Shown one piece after another: positions 1-5,799 of a stretch of DNA of 5,847 nt (the first letter of the stretch is position 1; each line of letters begins with the position of its first letter). The notes under the pieces were generated by a model. That model made no database searches. It was not told the DNA's origin and was given only the letters and a program-made list of their open reading frames with translations. The DNA is from Anseongella sp036570465 (GTDB lineage Bacteria; Bacteroidota; Bacteroidia; Sphingobacteriales; Sphingobacteriaceae). Position numbers and translations under genes: made by a program. The stretch covers positions 1 through 5,847 of the forward strand of contig DATCYD010000230.1 of assembly GCA_036570465.1 (NCBI GenBank). Reading direction: 5' to 3'.

Positions 1-1
1 C

Positions 2-70
2 TTCGCATTGGAAACGGGTGTAAGGTACATAAAATTATCACAGATTGCTGGTACAGTTTTTGAGCCTTAA
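2..70 (+). CDS. Possible 3' end of an unidentified upstream gene (partial)
   Basis: The frame starting at base 2 is open for 22 codons and stops at a TAA at 68-70. The peptide ends ...SQIAGTVFEP, which reads like a plausible protein C-terminus, but I do not recognise the family. A second plus-strand frame is also open from the left edge to a TGA at 61-63, so the choice of frame is uncertain. The stretch may also be plain intergenic DNA. If it is a gene, it ends 40 bases before the DUF1573 start and runs in the same direction. Confidence 0.25.
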   Translation, partial: FALETGVRYIKLSQIAGTVFEP

Positions 71-110
71 ACCGTGATTTTTCGTTGAAATCGTACAAAA
101 TTGATACAAA

Positions 111-515
111 ATGAAAAAATTAGTTTTACTTGCTTCCGTACTCTTTCTTACCGTATTTTCCGCAAGCGCACAGAAAGAAGCGGATGCCAATAAACCTGAA
201 TTCAAGTTCGAAAAGGAAGTTTATGATTTTGGCTCCCTTACCGAAGGAGAAGTAGCTACCCATGAGTTCAAATTTAAGAACGTGGGTAAGGAACCACTGG
301 TGATCACCAATGTCATCCCCAGCTGCGGTTGCACGACTCCTAAATGGTCGAAGGAACCCATCGCACCTGGAAAATCAGGTGTAATCACCGTTTCCTACGA
401 TACCAAGGGCCGGCCTACTCCTTTTTCAAAGAACGTGACTATACATTCTAACGCCAAAACCCCTACTAAAGTTCTTTATATCAAGGGGGAAGTAAAGGCG
501 AAACCACAAAGCTGA
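111..515 (+). CDS. Secreted DUF1573 domain protein
   Basis: This is a 134-residue exported protein of the DUF1573 family, common and often multi-copy in Bacteroidota and of unknown function. Residues 1-20 form a signal peptide: lysines at 2-3, a hydrophobic core, then ASA before Q21. No lipobox cysteine is present, so a soluble periplasmic or secreted protein is expected. The single domain spans about residues 30-128. It has the family hallmarks: a DFG turn near 39-41 (typical 'YDFGsl.eGe'), 'HEFKFKNVG' at 51-59, and the SCGCT motif at 71-75 with C72 and C74. The family is thought to adopt an immunoglobulin-like beta-sandwich. The ATG at 111 gives a proper signal peptide and has an A-rich but SD-less upstream region. 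An intrinsic terminator 21 bases after the stop suggests a transcription unit ending here. The family call is firm; the role is unknown. Confidence 0.9.
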   Translation: MKKLVLLASVLFLTVFSASAQKEADANKPEFKFEKEVYDFGSLTEGEVATHEFKFKNVGKEPLVITNVIPSCGCTTPKWSKEPIAPGKSGVITVSYDTKGRPTPFSKNVTIHSNAKTPTKVLYIKGEVKAKPQS

Positions 516-535
516 GTTAAAAAGATTACTACAGG

Positions 536-568
536 AAATCCCCTGGGTGAATCACCGGGGGATTTTTT
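536..568 (+). terminator. Rho-independent terminator after the DUF1573 gene
   Basis: An inverted repeat with outer arms AAATCCCC and GGGGATTT is extended inward by a GGT/ACC stem, with a TG opposite G internal bulge, and is followed by a run of six T. It starts 21 bases after the DUF1573 stop codon. It separates that gene from the aminotransferase, which begins only 28 bases further on and so needs its own promoter. Confidence 0.85.
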
Positions 569-574
569 ATTTCA

Positions 575-591
575 TAATATTTGCATATTTG
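575..591 (+). promoter_or_regulatory. Candidate -7 box(es) for the aminotransferase gene
   Basis: Two overlapping near-matches to the Bacteroidota -7 element TAnnTTTG lie just after the terminator: TAATATTTG at 575-583 (one extra base) and CATATTTG at 584-591 (first base off). No clear TTTG lies 19-21 bases upstream, where the terminator T-run sits. Because the upstream gene is terminated, a promoter is expected in this 27-base gap. Either box would give a 5' leader of only a few bases. Confidence 0.35.
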
Positions 592-595
592 CATC

Positions 596-1825
596 ATGCC
601 AACAATTGCCGCCAAAGGCCGGCACATGCCAGCCTCACCCATTCGAAAACTTACTCCTTTTGCCGACCAGGCCAAAGCCGATGGCAAAAAAGTTTATCAT
701 CTGAATATTGGTCAGCCCGATATTCCTACTCCCGAAGGCATGTTAGATGCCATCCGGGGTATCGATTTCAAGGTCTGGGCTTATACCAATTCTGCCGGCA
801 CCCGACGATACCGCAATAAACTGGCGTCTTATTACCAGAAATTTAACATGCCTGTTAACCCGGACGATATCATCGTCACCTGCGGCGGATCAGAAGCCAT
901 CTTATTCGCCCTCGAAGCCTGCATACAGCCCGGTGAAGAACTCATCATCCCCGAGCCCTTTTATGCGAATTACTTCAGCTTTTCCTATGTCGCCGGCGTA
1001 AAGGTGAAACCCATTGTTTCTGTCATCGAAAACGGCTTTTCATTGCCCCCTGTGGCAGAATTTGAAAAACTCATCGGCCCGGAAACGCGGGGCATTTTTA
1101 TTTGCAACCCCAATAATCCAACCGGGTATTTCTATTCACGTAAAGAGTTGGAACAATTGAAAGAACTGGCTCTAAAGCATGACCTGTTTATTTTCTGCGA
1201 CGAAGCCTACCGGGAATTCTGCTATGATGGACACCAGTTCCTTTCCCCGCTTCAACTGGAAGGCCTTGAGGAACATGTAATCATTATTGATACAGTATCA
1301 AAGCGTTACAGTGCCTGTGGAGCCAGGCTGGGAGCACTGGTAACCAAGAATAAATCCGTACTCGAGGCCGTATTGAAGTTTGCCCAGGCCCGCCTCAGCC
1401 CTCCGGCCGTAGCACAAATCGCCGCAGAAGCAGCCATTGACACCCCTCAAAGCTACTTTGACAACGTCCTGGAAGAATATACCGAACGCCGGAACCTGAT
1501 GGTTGACGCTCTGAACAATATGGAAGGAGTGAACTGTCCCCTTCCGGGCGGCGCATTCTACGCCGTGGTACGGCTCCCTGTGGACAATGCCGAAAAATTC
1601 TGTCAGTGGATCCTCGAGGAGTTTTCCTGGGAAAACCAAACCGTCATGATGGCCCCCGCAAGCGGATTCTATTCCACGCCAGGTTCCGGCATCAACGAAG
1701 TCCGCCTGGCCTATGTACTCAATAAAACCGACCTCGCCGCCGCCATGACCTGCCTTGAAAAAGCCCTGCTGGAATACCCCGGACGCACCCTGCCACAATC
1801 CGGCCATTACAGCAACGCGCTTTGA
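596..1825 (+). CDS. PLP-dependent class I/II aminotransferase
   Basis: This is a 409-residue cytoplasmic fold-type I aminotransferase of the aspartate-aminotransferase family, transferring amino groups between an amino acid and a 2-oxo acid. Visible landmarks are NIGQPDI (37-43), the phosphate-binding GGSEA (97-101), NPNNPTG (171-177; N174 contacts the cofactor ring hydroxyl), DEAY (202-205; D202 pairs with the pyridine nitrogen), SK at 235-236 with K236 as the Schiff-base lysine, R244 in the following phosphate-binding loop, and R370 in EVRLAYV as the expected substrate-carboxylate arginine. Length and motifs are complete. The frame extends upstream to a TTG at 581, but the ATG at 596 is preferred because relatives begin with a similar 'MP.I..kG..MPASPIRKL' sequence. 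Exact substrate cannot be read from sequence; aspartate-like or broad specificity is possible. Its stop codon overlaps the ssrA promoter. Confidence 0.93.
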   Translation: MPTIAAKGRHMPASPIRKLTPFADQAKADGKKVYHLNIGQPDIPTPEGMLDAIRGIDFKVWAYTNSAGTRRYRNKLASYYQKFNMPVNPDDIIVTCGGSEAILFALEACIQPGEELIIPEPFYANYFSFSYVAGVKVKPIVSVIENGFSLPPVAEFEKLIGPETRGIFICNPNNPTGYFYSRKELEQLKELALKHDLFIFCDEAYREFCYDGHQFLSPLQLEGLEEHVIIIDTVSKRYSACGARLGALVTKNKSVLEAVLKFAQARLSPPAVAQIAAEAAIDTPQSYFDNVLEEYTERRNLMVDALNNMEGVNCPLPGGAFYAVVRLPVDNAEKFCQWILEEFSWENQTVMMAPASGFYSTPGSGINEVRLAYVLNKTDLAAAMTCLEKALLEYPGRTLPQSGHYSNAL

Positions 1826-1851
1826 AATCAGGCCCGTTTTTTGTACCTTTG
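1821..1851 (+). promoter_or_regulatory. Bacteroidota-type promoter of ssrA
   Basis: TTTG at 1821-1824 is followed after exactly 19 bases by TACCTTTG at 1844-1851. This matches the established Bacteroidota vegetative promoter, TTTG then 19-21 bases then TAnnTTTG. Transcription should start near 1856-1859, giving about 20 bases of leader before the mature tmRNA end at 1878, to be removed by RNase P. The upstream box overlaps the TGA stop codon of the aminotransferase (1823-1825), and no terminator separates the two genes. Confidence 0.8.
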
Positions 1852-1877
1852 TAAGCCTTTCATGTAAGAAAATAACC

Positions 1878-2271
1878 GGGGCCGACCGGAATTGACAGGA
1901 TGGAAGATTGGTGTGTAAGCATGCCGGGCGTTGTGGGAAGTGCCCGTAAAAGAAAATCCTCAAAACACAAACGGCGAATCTAACTACGCTCTTGCCGCGT
2001 AATTTCGTTTAGAACGAAATTCATTAATTCCCGCTTAGAGTGGGAAGCAAGATGTCTCCCGGAAGCGATATCCGGCCGCGTCCGATCAGGAGGCACGATA
2101 AAGCTGGAATAAGGTCAGGCTCGTCCCGCTCCCGACCCGACAACCAAAGGGACTAAGCCACAGGTAGGCCGTTCGCAGCCGGCTTGTAGCCGACAATCAA
2201 TTGCAAACTAAGCACGTAGAAAGCACAACCCGTCCCATAGCTGGACGAGGGTTCGACTCCCTCCGGCTCCA
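1878..2271 (+). ncRNA. ssrA: Transfer-messenger RNA (tmRNA)
   Basis: This is tmRNA, which rescues stalled ribosomes with SmpB and adds a degradation tag. The 5' end GGGGCCG pairs over 7 bases with CGGCTCC at 2264-2270, forming the tRNA-like acceptor stem, with A2271 as discriminator. The T-arm is GAGGG-TTCGACT-CCCTC at 2247-2263. Near the 3' end, CTAAGCACGTAG matches the conserved tmRNA segment before the T-arm. A mRNA-like part encodes the tag at 1973-2002, followed by a 9-base hairpin (2001-2009 with 2013-2021) resembling helix 5. The bases after the discriminator are CGT, so CCA is not encoded and must be added by nucleotidyltransferase. The size of about 394 bases is normal for a one-piece tmRNA. 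I did not verify the pseudoknots base by base. Confidence 0.96.
1973..2002 (+). other. ssrA: tmRNA proteolysis-tag reading frame
   Basis: The resume codon GGC at 1973 opens a short frame encoding GESNYALAA followed by TAA at 2000-2002. With the alanine carried by tmRNA itself, the added tag is A-GESNYALAA. The C-terminal ALAA is the classic signal for ClpXP-type proteases, and NYALAA is shared with the E. coli tag. The last two bases of the stop codon lie in the hairpin that follows. Confidence 0.92.
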
Positions 2272-2278
2272 CGTACTG

Positions 2279-2446
2279 ATCAACACCGCAAAAACGCGGA
2301 CGAAATGAAGCAAAAAGAGCAAACGGATTTGCTCTTTTGCGTAATGGAGAACGCTGCACGCGACAGCGTGCGTGCGGTGTTGATTCCCTGAACTGGAAAG
2401 GAGGGCGAAGCGGAGCCGCCGAAGGCGGCGGAGCTAACCCCGACTT
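2279..2446. repeat. Tandem unit 1 (structured, probably non-coding)
   Basis: This is the first of two units with a 170-base period, starting 7 bases after the tmRNA end. ATCAACACCGC (2279-2289) is a perfect 11-base inverted match to GCGGTGTTGAT (2374-2384), so the first 106 bases can close into a long stem. The 64-base interior (2290-2353) carries its own hairpin (2310-2340). The right part, 2354-2446, recurs in unit 2 with one difference. It contains a GCACGC-GACA-GCGTGC hairpin (2356-2371) and a GC-rich GCCGCC-GAA-GGCGGC hairpin. The period is not divisible by three, so the two copies cannot share one reading frame. Function is unknown; a tmRNA trailer or bidirectional terminator, a REP-like element, or an integration relic are possible. 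Confidence 0.85.
2310..2340 (+). terminator. Hairpin in unit 1, probable ssrA terminator
   Basis: A 14-base arm beginning GCAAAA (2310-2323) pairs with a 13-base arm ending TTTTGC (2328-2340) around a CGGA loop, leaving one bulged A. It begins 38 bases after the tmRNA 3' end, where a terminator is expected. The T-rich bases are within the 3' arm and no separate T-run follows, so it is not a textbook rho-independent terminator. It is specific to unit 1; unit 2 has a different hairpin at the matching place. Confidence 0.5.
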
Positions 2447-2448
2447 TC

Positions 2449-2616
2449 ATCAACACTGCGAGATTTTCCTCAAAACCGTAACAGCACGAGACAGCGGGCA
2501 CGGTTTTATCCCGGCTTTTTCCACTGCACGCGACAGCGTGCGTGCGGTGCTGATTCCCTGAACTGGAAAGGAGGGCGAAGCGGAGCCGCCGAAGGCGGCG
2601 GAGCTAACCCCGACTT
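2449..2616. repeat. Tandem unit 2, same frame as unit 1 but a different interior
   Basis: The second unit begins exactly 170 bases after the first. Its left arm ATCAACACTGC (2449-2459) differs from unit 1 at one base, and its right part 2524-2616 is 92/93 identical to 2354-2446 (T2380 against C2550). The outer stem 2449-2459 with 2544-2554 still forms, with one G-U pair and one A-C mismatch. The 64-base interior (2460-2523) is the same length as in unit 1 but unrelated in sequence. It has its own inverted repeat AAAACCGT/ACGGTTTT (2472-2479 and 2500-2507). The unit ends 18 bases before the antiporter stop codon, so the pair fills the gap between two converging genes. No gene is visible in 2272-2634. 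Confidence 0.85.
2472..2507. other. Hairpin inside unit 2 with a degenerate core-repeat copy in its loop
   Basis: AAAACCGT (2472-2479) and ACGGTTTT (2500-2507) form a perfect 8-base stem. The loop contains GCACGAGACAGCGGGC (2484-2499), which matches the repeat core at 2356-2371 and 2526-2541 at 14 of 16 bases. The stem has a T-rich right arm, and CCCGGCTTTTT follows at 2510-2520, so it could act as a transcription terminator in the plus direction. It occupies the position that the 2310-2340 hairpin holds in unit 1. Confidence 0.5.
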
Positions 2617-2634
2617 ATGTCACGCCAACCAGCA

Positions 2635-4758
2635 TCACTTAAAAATCCGGCCAATGATCTTCCCGATCTCCGCAAAATCCCGGTGATTGCTTACCGACCT
2701 TCTTTCAAGTACGCCTTCTTCCGTTTCCGAGAACGGATAGATCAGCAAATAGTTGTTGTCATGCAGATGCCGGTTTAAAAAATCGGGAATTGACTTCATT
2801 TTTGGAGTATAAGAAATCATCCCCTGCTTTGCCATCAGTACGATCAGGCTTTCGTCCTCTTCCAGTTCAGACGTAATACTTTCAGCCTCTTGCCAGTCCG
2901 GAAGCACATTGAATTCAGCATCAATCGTTGTCTTCTTCAGGATTCGTTCCAGCAACCGGATAATCCGTTCACTGGTATAAAAACTCATCAAAGCCCCAGA
3001 GCTTTTGCCGATATTCCAGACCCGCAACAACGCGTGGAAAAAACCAGGTTCCTTTTCCGCCTGCGTGGGAATAAGCACAACATGCTTTTTTACAGTAGAA
3101 ATCGGTTGAGCAGCGTGATACACTAGTACATTTACGTGATGATTACGCAAGTAGCCATCATGAAGATTATACACAAAGGCCGGAGAAAAGCCTTTTTCAT
3201 CCTCCAGGCCAATGACCAGATCTGTGATCTTGCGCTCTTTCAACACATTATTAATACCACGGATGACATCATTATCATACCGGGTTAATGGCTGTAGCTG
3301 AACATCAGCAGCTGCAGCAGTATCTGTGGCAAGTTCAAGCACCTTCTCCGCATTCTTAACCGACGATTCATTTTTATCCTCATTGATCACATTCAATGCA
3401 AAAAGACGGTCTTTATTGGTTTCTGCCTTTATCAGCAACCCAAGATTAACCATCCGGTCCACAGTTTCTTCATGATTAACCGCCAGCAAGATATGTTCCT
3501 TTTCCCTGCTGTGGCCTGAGGCGGTTTCTTCCTTTTCTGCATCCGCAATGCGCTGGCCGCTGGCCATGGATACAAATGAAGAAATTGTACAGGATATCAG
3601 AATCAGCAAAATGCTTCCGTTTAACACATGCTCGCTCAAGAGTCTTACCGGTTCGCCGGTGGCTGTTTCTCCGATAATGATATTATATCCAACCATGACC
3701 GAGGCCAGGGTCGCCGCTGCCGAAGCCGAACTCATCCCGAAAATCAACTGCCCTTCATCACGGGTCAACCGGAACGTTCGCCGGGTGGCGATGGCAGCCA
3801 GGTATTTACCGCCAATAGAGGCAACAAGCATAATCCCCGCTACCATCAATGTTTCCCAGCTTTTAACAAAAGCCCCGAAGTCGATCAGCATTCCAACACT
3901 GATCAGGAAAAAAGGAATAAAGATCGCATTGCCCACAAATTCCACCCGGTTCATCAGGGTTGACGTATGAGGAATCAACCGGTTCAGTGCTAGTCCGGCA
4001 AAAAAAGCACCAATAATTGCCTCAATACCTGCCAGCTCCGCCAGTAAAGCGGCCAGGTAAATCATGACAAGCACAAAGATGTATTGTGAGATCTTATCTT
4101 CCACTTGTTTGAAGAACCATCTCCCGATAATCGGGAAGATCAACAACACAATCAGGCCGAACAGAACCATGGATATCGACAACCTCATCCAAAACGCAGT
4201 GTTCACTTCGCCTTGCGTCATGCCCACAACCACTGCCAGGACCAACAGTGAAAGCACATCCGTGATCATCGTGCCGCCGACCGTGATATTGACCGAAAGA
4301 TTCCTGGAAATGCCCAGTTTACTAATGAGCGGATAGACAATAAGCGTATGGGATGAAAACAAGCTGGCGAATAAAATGGATGTCAGTAAAGGCAAATCAA
4401 GCAGGTAAACAGCTCCGGAAAACCCCAGTGCGAAAGGAAAAGCAAACGTAAATCCTGCGAAGGCCATGCTTTTCCATTTATTCTTTTTGAAGTCACTCAG
4501 GTCAATCTCCAGGCCGGCCAGAAACATAATATATAGCAAACCGGTAGTGCCCGTTACCACTACACTGGCATCCCGTGACAAGAGATGAAACCCGTTAGGA
4601 CCTACCAGCGCCCCGGCAATGATCAGGCCCAGCAAATGAGGCACTTTAATTTTATTCAACAGTAAAGGAGCACCCAGAATAATAATAAGTTCCAGCAGGA
4701 ACTTTAAAAGCGGGTCTTCAACCGGCAGACTGAGATGCTGGACATTCAATAGCAGCAT
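2635..4758 (-). CDS. CPA2-family cation/proton antiporter with C-terminal USP-like region
   Basis: This 707-residue inner-membrane protein exchanges Na+ or K+ for protons; the ion is not readable from sequence. Residues about 17-398 are the hydrophobic Na+/H+ exchanger domain (PF00999 type). It shows FLAGLEIDL (79-87), GGTMITDVLSLL (161-172) with the likely ion-binding D167, GAFFAGLAL (250-258), and GGKYLAA (316-322) with K318 at the place of the conserved CPA2 lysine. D167 is preceded by T, not by N or D, which in the family points away from the electrogenic DD type. The cytoplasmic tail has two halves, about 420-548 and 557-676, each resembling a universal-stress-protein fold; neither shows the GxxG ATP-binding signature. 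No TrkA-N/KefC-type NAD domain is present. The ATG at 4758 (minus) precedes the first membrane segment. It is convergent with ssrA and divergent from the TauE gene. Confidence 0.92.
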   Translation of the reverse strand: MLLLNVQHLSLPVEDPLLKFLLELIIILGAPLLLNKIKVPHLLGLIIAGALVGPNGFHLLSRDASVVVTGTTGLLYIMFLAGLEIDLSDFKKNKWKSMAFAGFTFAFPFALGFSGAVYLLDLPLLTSILFASLFSSHTLIVYPLISKLGISRNLSVNITVGGTMITDVLSLLVLAVVVGMTQGEVNTAFWMRLSISMVLFGLIVLLIFPIIGRWFFKQVEDKISQYIFVLVMIYLAALLAELAGIEAIIGAFFAGLALNRLIPHTSTLMNRVEFVGNAIFIPFFLISVGMLIDFGAFVKSWETLMVAGIMLVASIGGKYLAAIATRRTFRLTRDEGQLIFGMSSASAAATLASVMVGYNIIIGETATGEPVRLLSEHVLNGSILLILISCTISSFVSMASGQRIADAEKEETASGHSREKEHILLAVNHEETVDRMVNLGLLIKAETNKDRLFALNVINEDKNESSVKNAEKVLELATDTAAAADVQLQPLTRYDNDVIRGINNVLKERKITDLVIGLEDEKGFSPAFVYNLHDGYLRNHHVNVLVYHAAQPISTVKKHVVLIPTQAEKEPGFFHALLRVWNIGKSSGALMSFYTSERIIRLLERILKKTTIDAEFNVLPDWQEAESITSELEEDESLIVLMAKQGMISYTPKMKSIPDFLNRHLHDNNYLLIYPFSETEEGVLERRSVSNHRDFAEIGKIIGRIFK

Positions 4759-4843
4759 AAATCAAATCATTGTGAGCGCTTAAGGTACAGAATTGATCTA
4801 TAAAAATTAATCTACTTTATCTATAGACTAACTGCATTTTATT

Positions 4844-4851
4844 TATATTTG
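4844..4851 (+). promoter_or_regulatory. -7 box for the TauE/SafE gene
   Basis: TATATTTG is a full match to the Bacteroidota -7 element TAnnTTTG. No good TTTG lies at the usual distance upstream; the nearest is TTTA at 4816-4819, 24 bases away. It lies in the 104-base divergent region (4759-4862), which must also hold the antiporter promoter; I could not identify that one with confidence. The box ends 11 bases before the first ATG, so the leader would be only about 3-6 bases if 4863 is the start. Confidence 0.55.
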
Positions 4852-4862
4852 TCAGCCCGGAA

Positions 4863-5792
4863 ATGAAAAATGATTTTTCATCAAGACGTAAACAACTATA
4901 TATGAATATATTAATCAAAGCAGGCAAGGCTGTGAACAACATCAGTTTCAGACAGATTGGCGGAGCAATTATCATTCTGAAGTTAGGAATGATCGCCTAC
5001 TTTGTTGGACTATTAGTGATAGAGTTTAATAACGGCACACTGGTACTCGACCGGACTTTCTTTCTTTTTATGTCAGCGGGATTCGTGGCCCAGGTAATTG
5101 ACGGGGCTCTGGGCATGGCTTATGGTGTCAGCTGTACCACCCTCCTGCTCAACTTCGGACTTCCGCCAAAAATGGCTTCGGCCAGTGTGCATACAGCTGA
5201 AATTTTCACCACAGGGGTTTCAGGCCTTTCCCATTTAAAATTCAAGAACATCGATAAACGGTTATTTGTCCGCATCGTGTTTACAGGTATCCTGGGAGCC
5301 GTGACAGGAGCCTATCTGCTGTCTGATTTTCTGGACGGGAAAATGGTTAAGCCTTATGTGGCCGCCTACCTGCTGATCCTCGGACTTTACATTCTGTACA
5401 AAGGCATCCTTCATCGTGAAACAAAGAAAAAGGAGATCAAGCGGACAGGATTACTTGCTCTTGCGGGAGGATTGCTGGACGCAATTGGCGGTGGCGGCTG
5501 GGGACCAATCGTCACCTCGAATCTCATTAACCAGGGCCAGGATCCCAGGCAGGCGATCGGAACGGTAAACACAGCCGAATTCTTTGTCACTTATTTCGCC
5601 ACAGCGGTCTTCATCTTTTACCTCGGGGTAGATCACTGGCAAATTTTGCTGGGACTTATCGCCGGAGGAATCCTTGCTGCGCCTCTCGGCGCATACCTGG
5701 CCTCAAAGATGAAAAAGAGGGTGCTTTCAATCCTGGTCGGGACCCTGATCGTCCTTACCTCCGGCTACACCATTCTAAACGTCATATTATAG
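4863..5792 (+). CDS. TauE/SafE-family membrane permease
   Basis: This is a 309-residue inner-membrane protein of the TauE/SafE family (formerly DUF81), whose studied members export sulfite, sulfoacetate or related organic anions. The substrate here is unknown. The family's internal duplication is clear: GFVAQVIDGALGMAYGVS (73-90) followed by SASVHTAEIF (106-115), repeated as GGLLDAIGGGGWGP (202-215) followed by GTVNTAEFF (233-241). About eight hydrophobic segments can be seen, between roughly 33 and 309, with a basic loop near 184-194. The ATG at 4863 gives the longest frame, but the ATG at 4902 (residue 14) is a serious alternative, because a -7 box ends only 11 bases before 4863 and the first 13 residues are polar. 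No sulfur-metabolism gene is next to it. The stop lies 7 bases from the stop of the converging gene, leaving no room for a terminator between them. Confidence 0.92.
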   Translation: MKNDFSSRRKQLYMNILIKAGKAVNNISFRQIGGAIIILKLGMIAYFVGLLVIEFNNGTLVLDRTFFLFMSAGFVAQVIDGALGMAYGVSCTTLLLNFGLPPKMASASVHTAEIFTTGVSGLSHLKFKNIDKRLFVRIVFTGILGAVTGAYLLSDFLDGKMVKPYVAAYLLILGLYILYKGILHRETKKKEIKRTGLLALAGGLLDAIGGGGWGPIVTSNLINQGQDPRQAIGTVNTAEFFVTYFATAVFIFYLGVDHWQILLGLIAGGILAAPLGAYLASKMKKRVLSILVGTLIVLTSGYTILNVIL

Positions 5793-5799
5793 CTTTCTA

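Noticed and set aside
547..819. Plus-strand 90-residue frame overlapping the aminotransferase start
   Set aside because: It overlaps the terminator and the N-terminal part of the aminotransferase in another frame and has no protein-like features.
1298..1963. Long 221-residue minus-strand open frame
   Set aside because: It lies antisense to the well-supported aminotransferase and runs into the tmRNA; its composition (many G, C, H, F) looks like a shadow frame and no domain is visible.
2153..2359. Minus-strand frame containing EPEGVEPSSSYGTG
   Set aside because: It is the reverse translation of the tmRNA 3' end; 'GVEPSS'-like peptides are a well-known artefact of tRNA-like T-arms.
2385..2446. 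AAAGGAGGG inside the repeat as a Shine-Dalgarno site
   Set aside because: No start codon follows at a useful distance and the neighbouring genes in this genome do not use such sites.
2337..2561. Plus-strand 74-residue frame across both repeat units
   Set aside because: The two 93-base copies are read in different frames because the period is 170, and the peptide has no recognisable features, so the region is better explained as structured non-coding repeat.
2354..2616. Integron attC-like or CRISPR-like array
   Set aside because: I looked for attC core sites (RYYYAAC and GTTRRRY) at the arms and found no proper match; the repeats are too long for CRISPR, there are only two, and no integrase or cas gene is present.
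3548..4336. Several plus-strand frames of 90-140 residues
   Set aside because: All are antisense to the antiporter membrane domain, whose motifs clearly fix the real frame.
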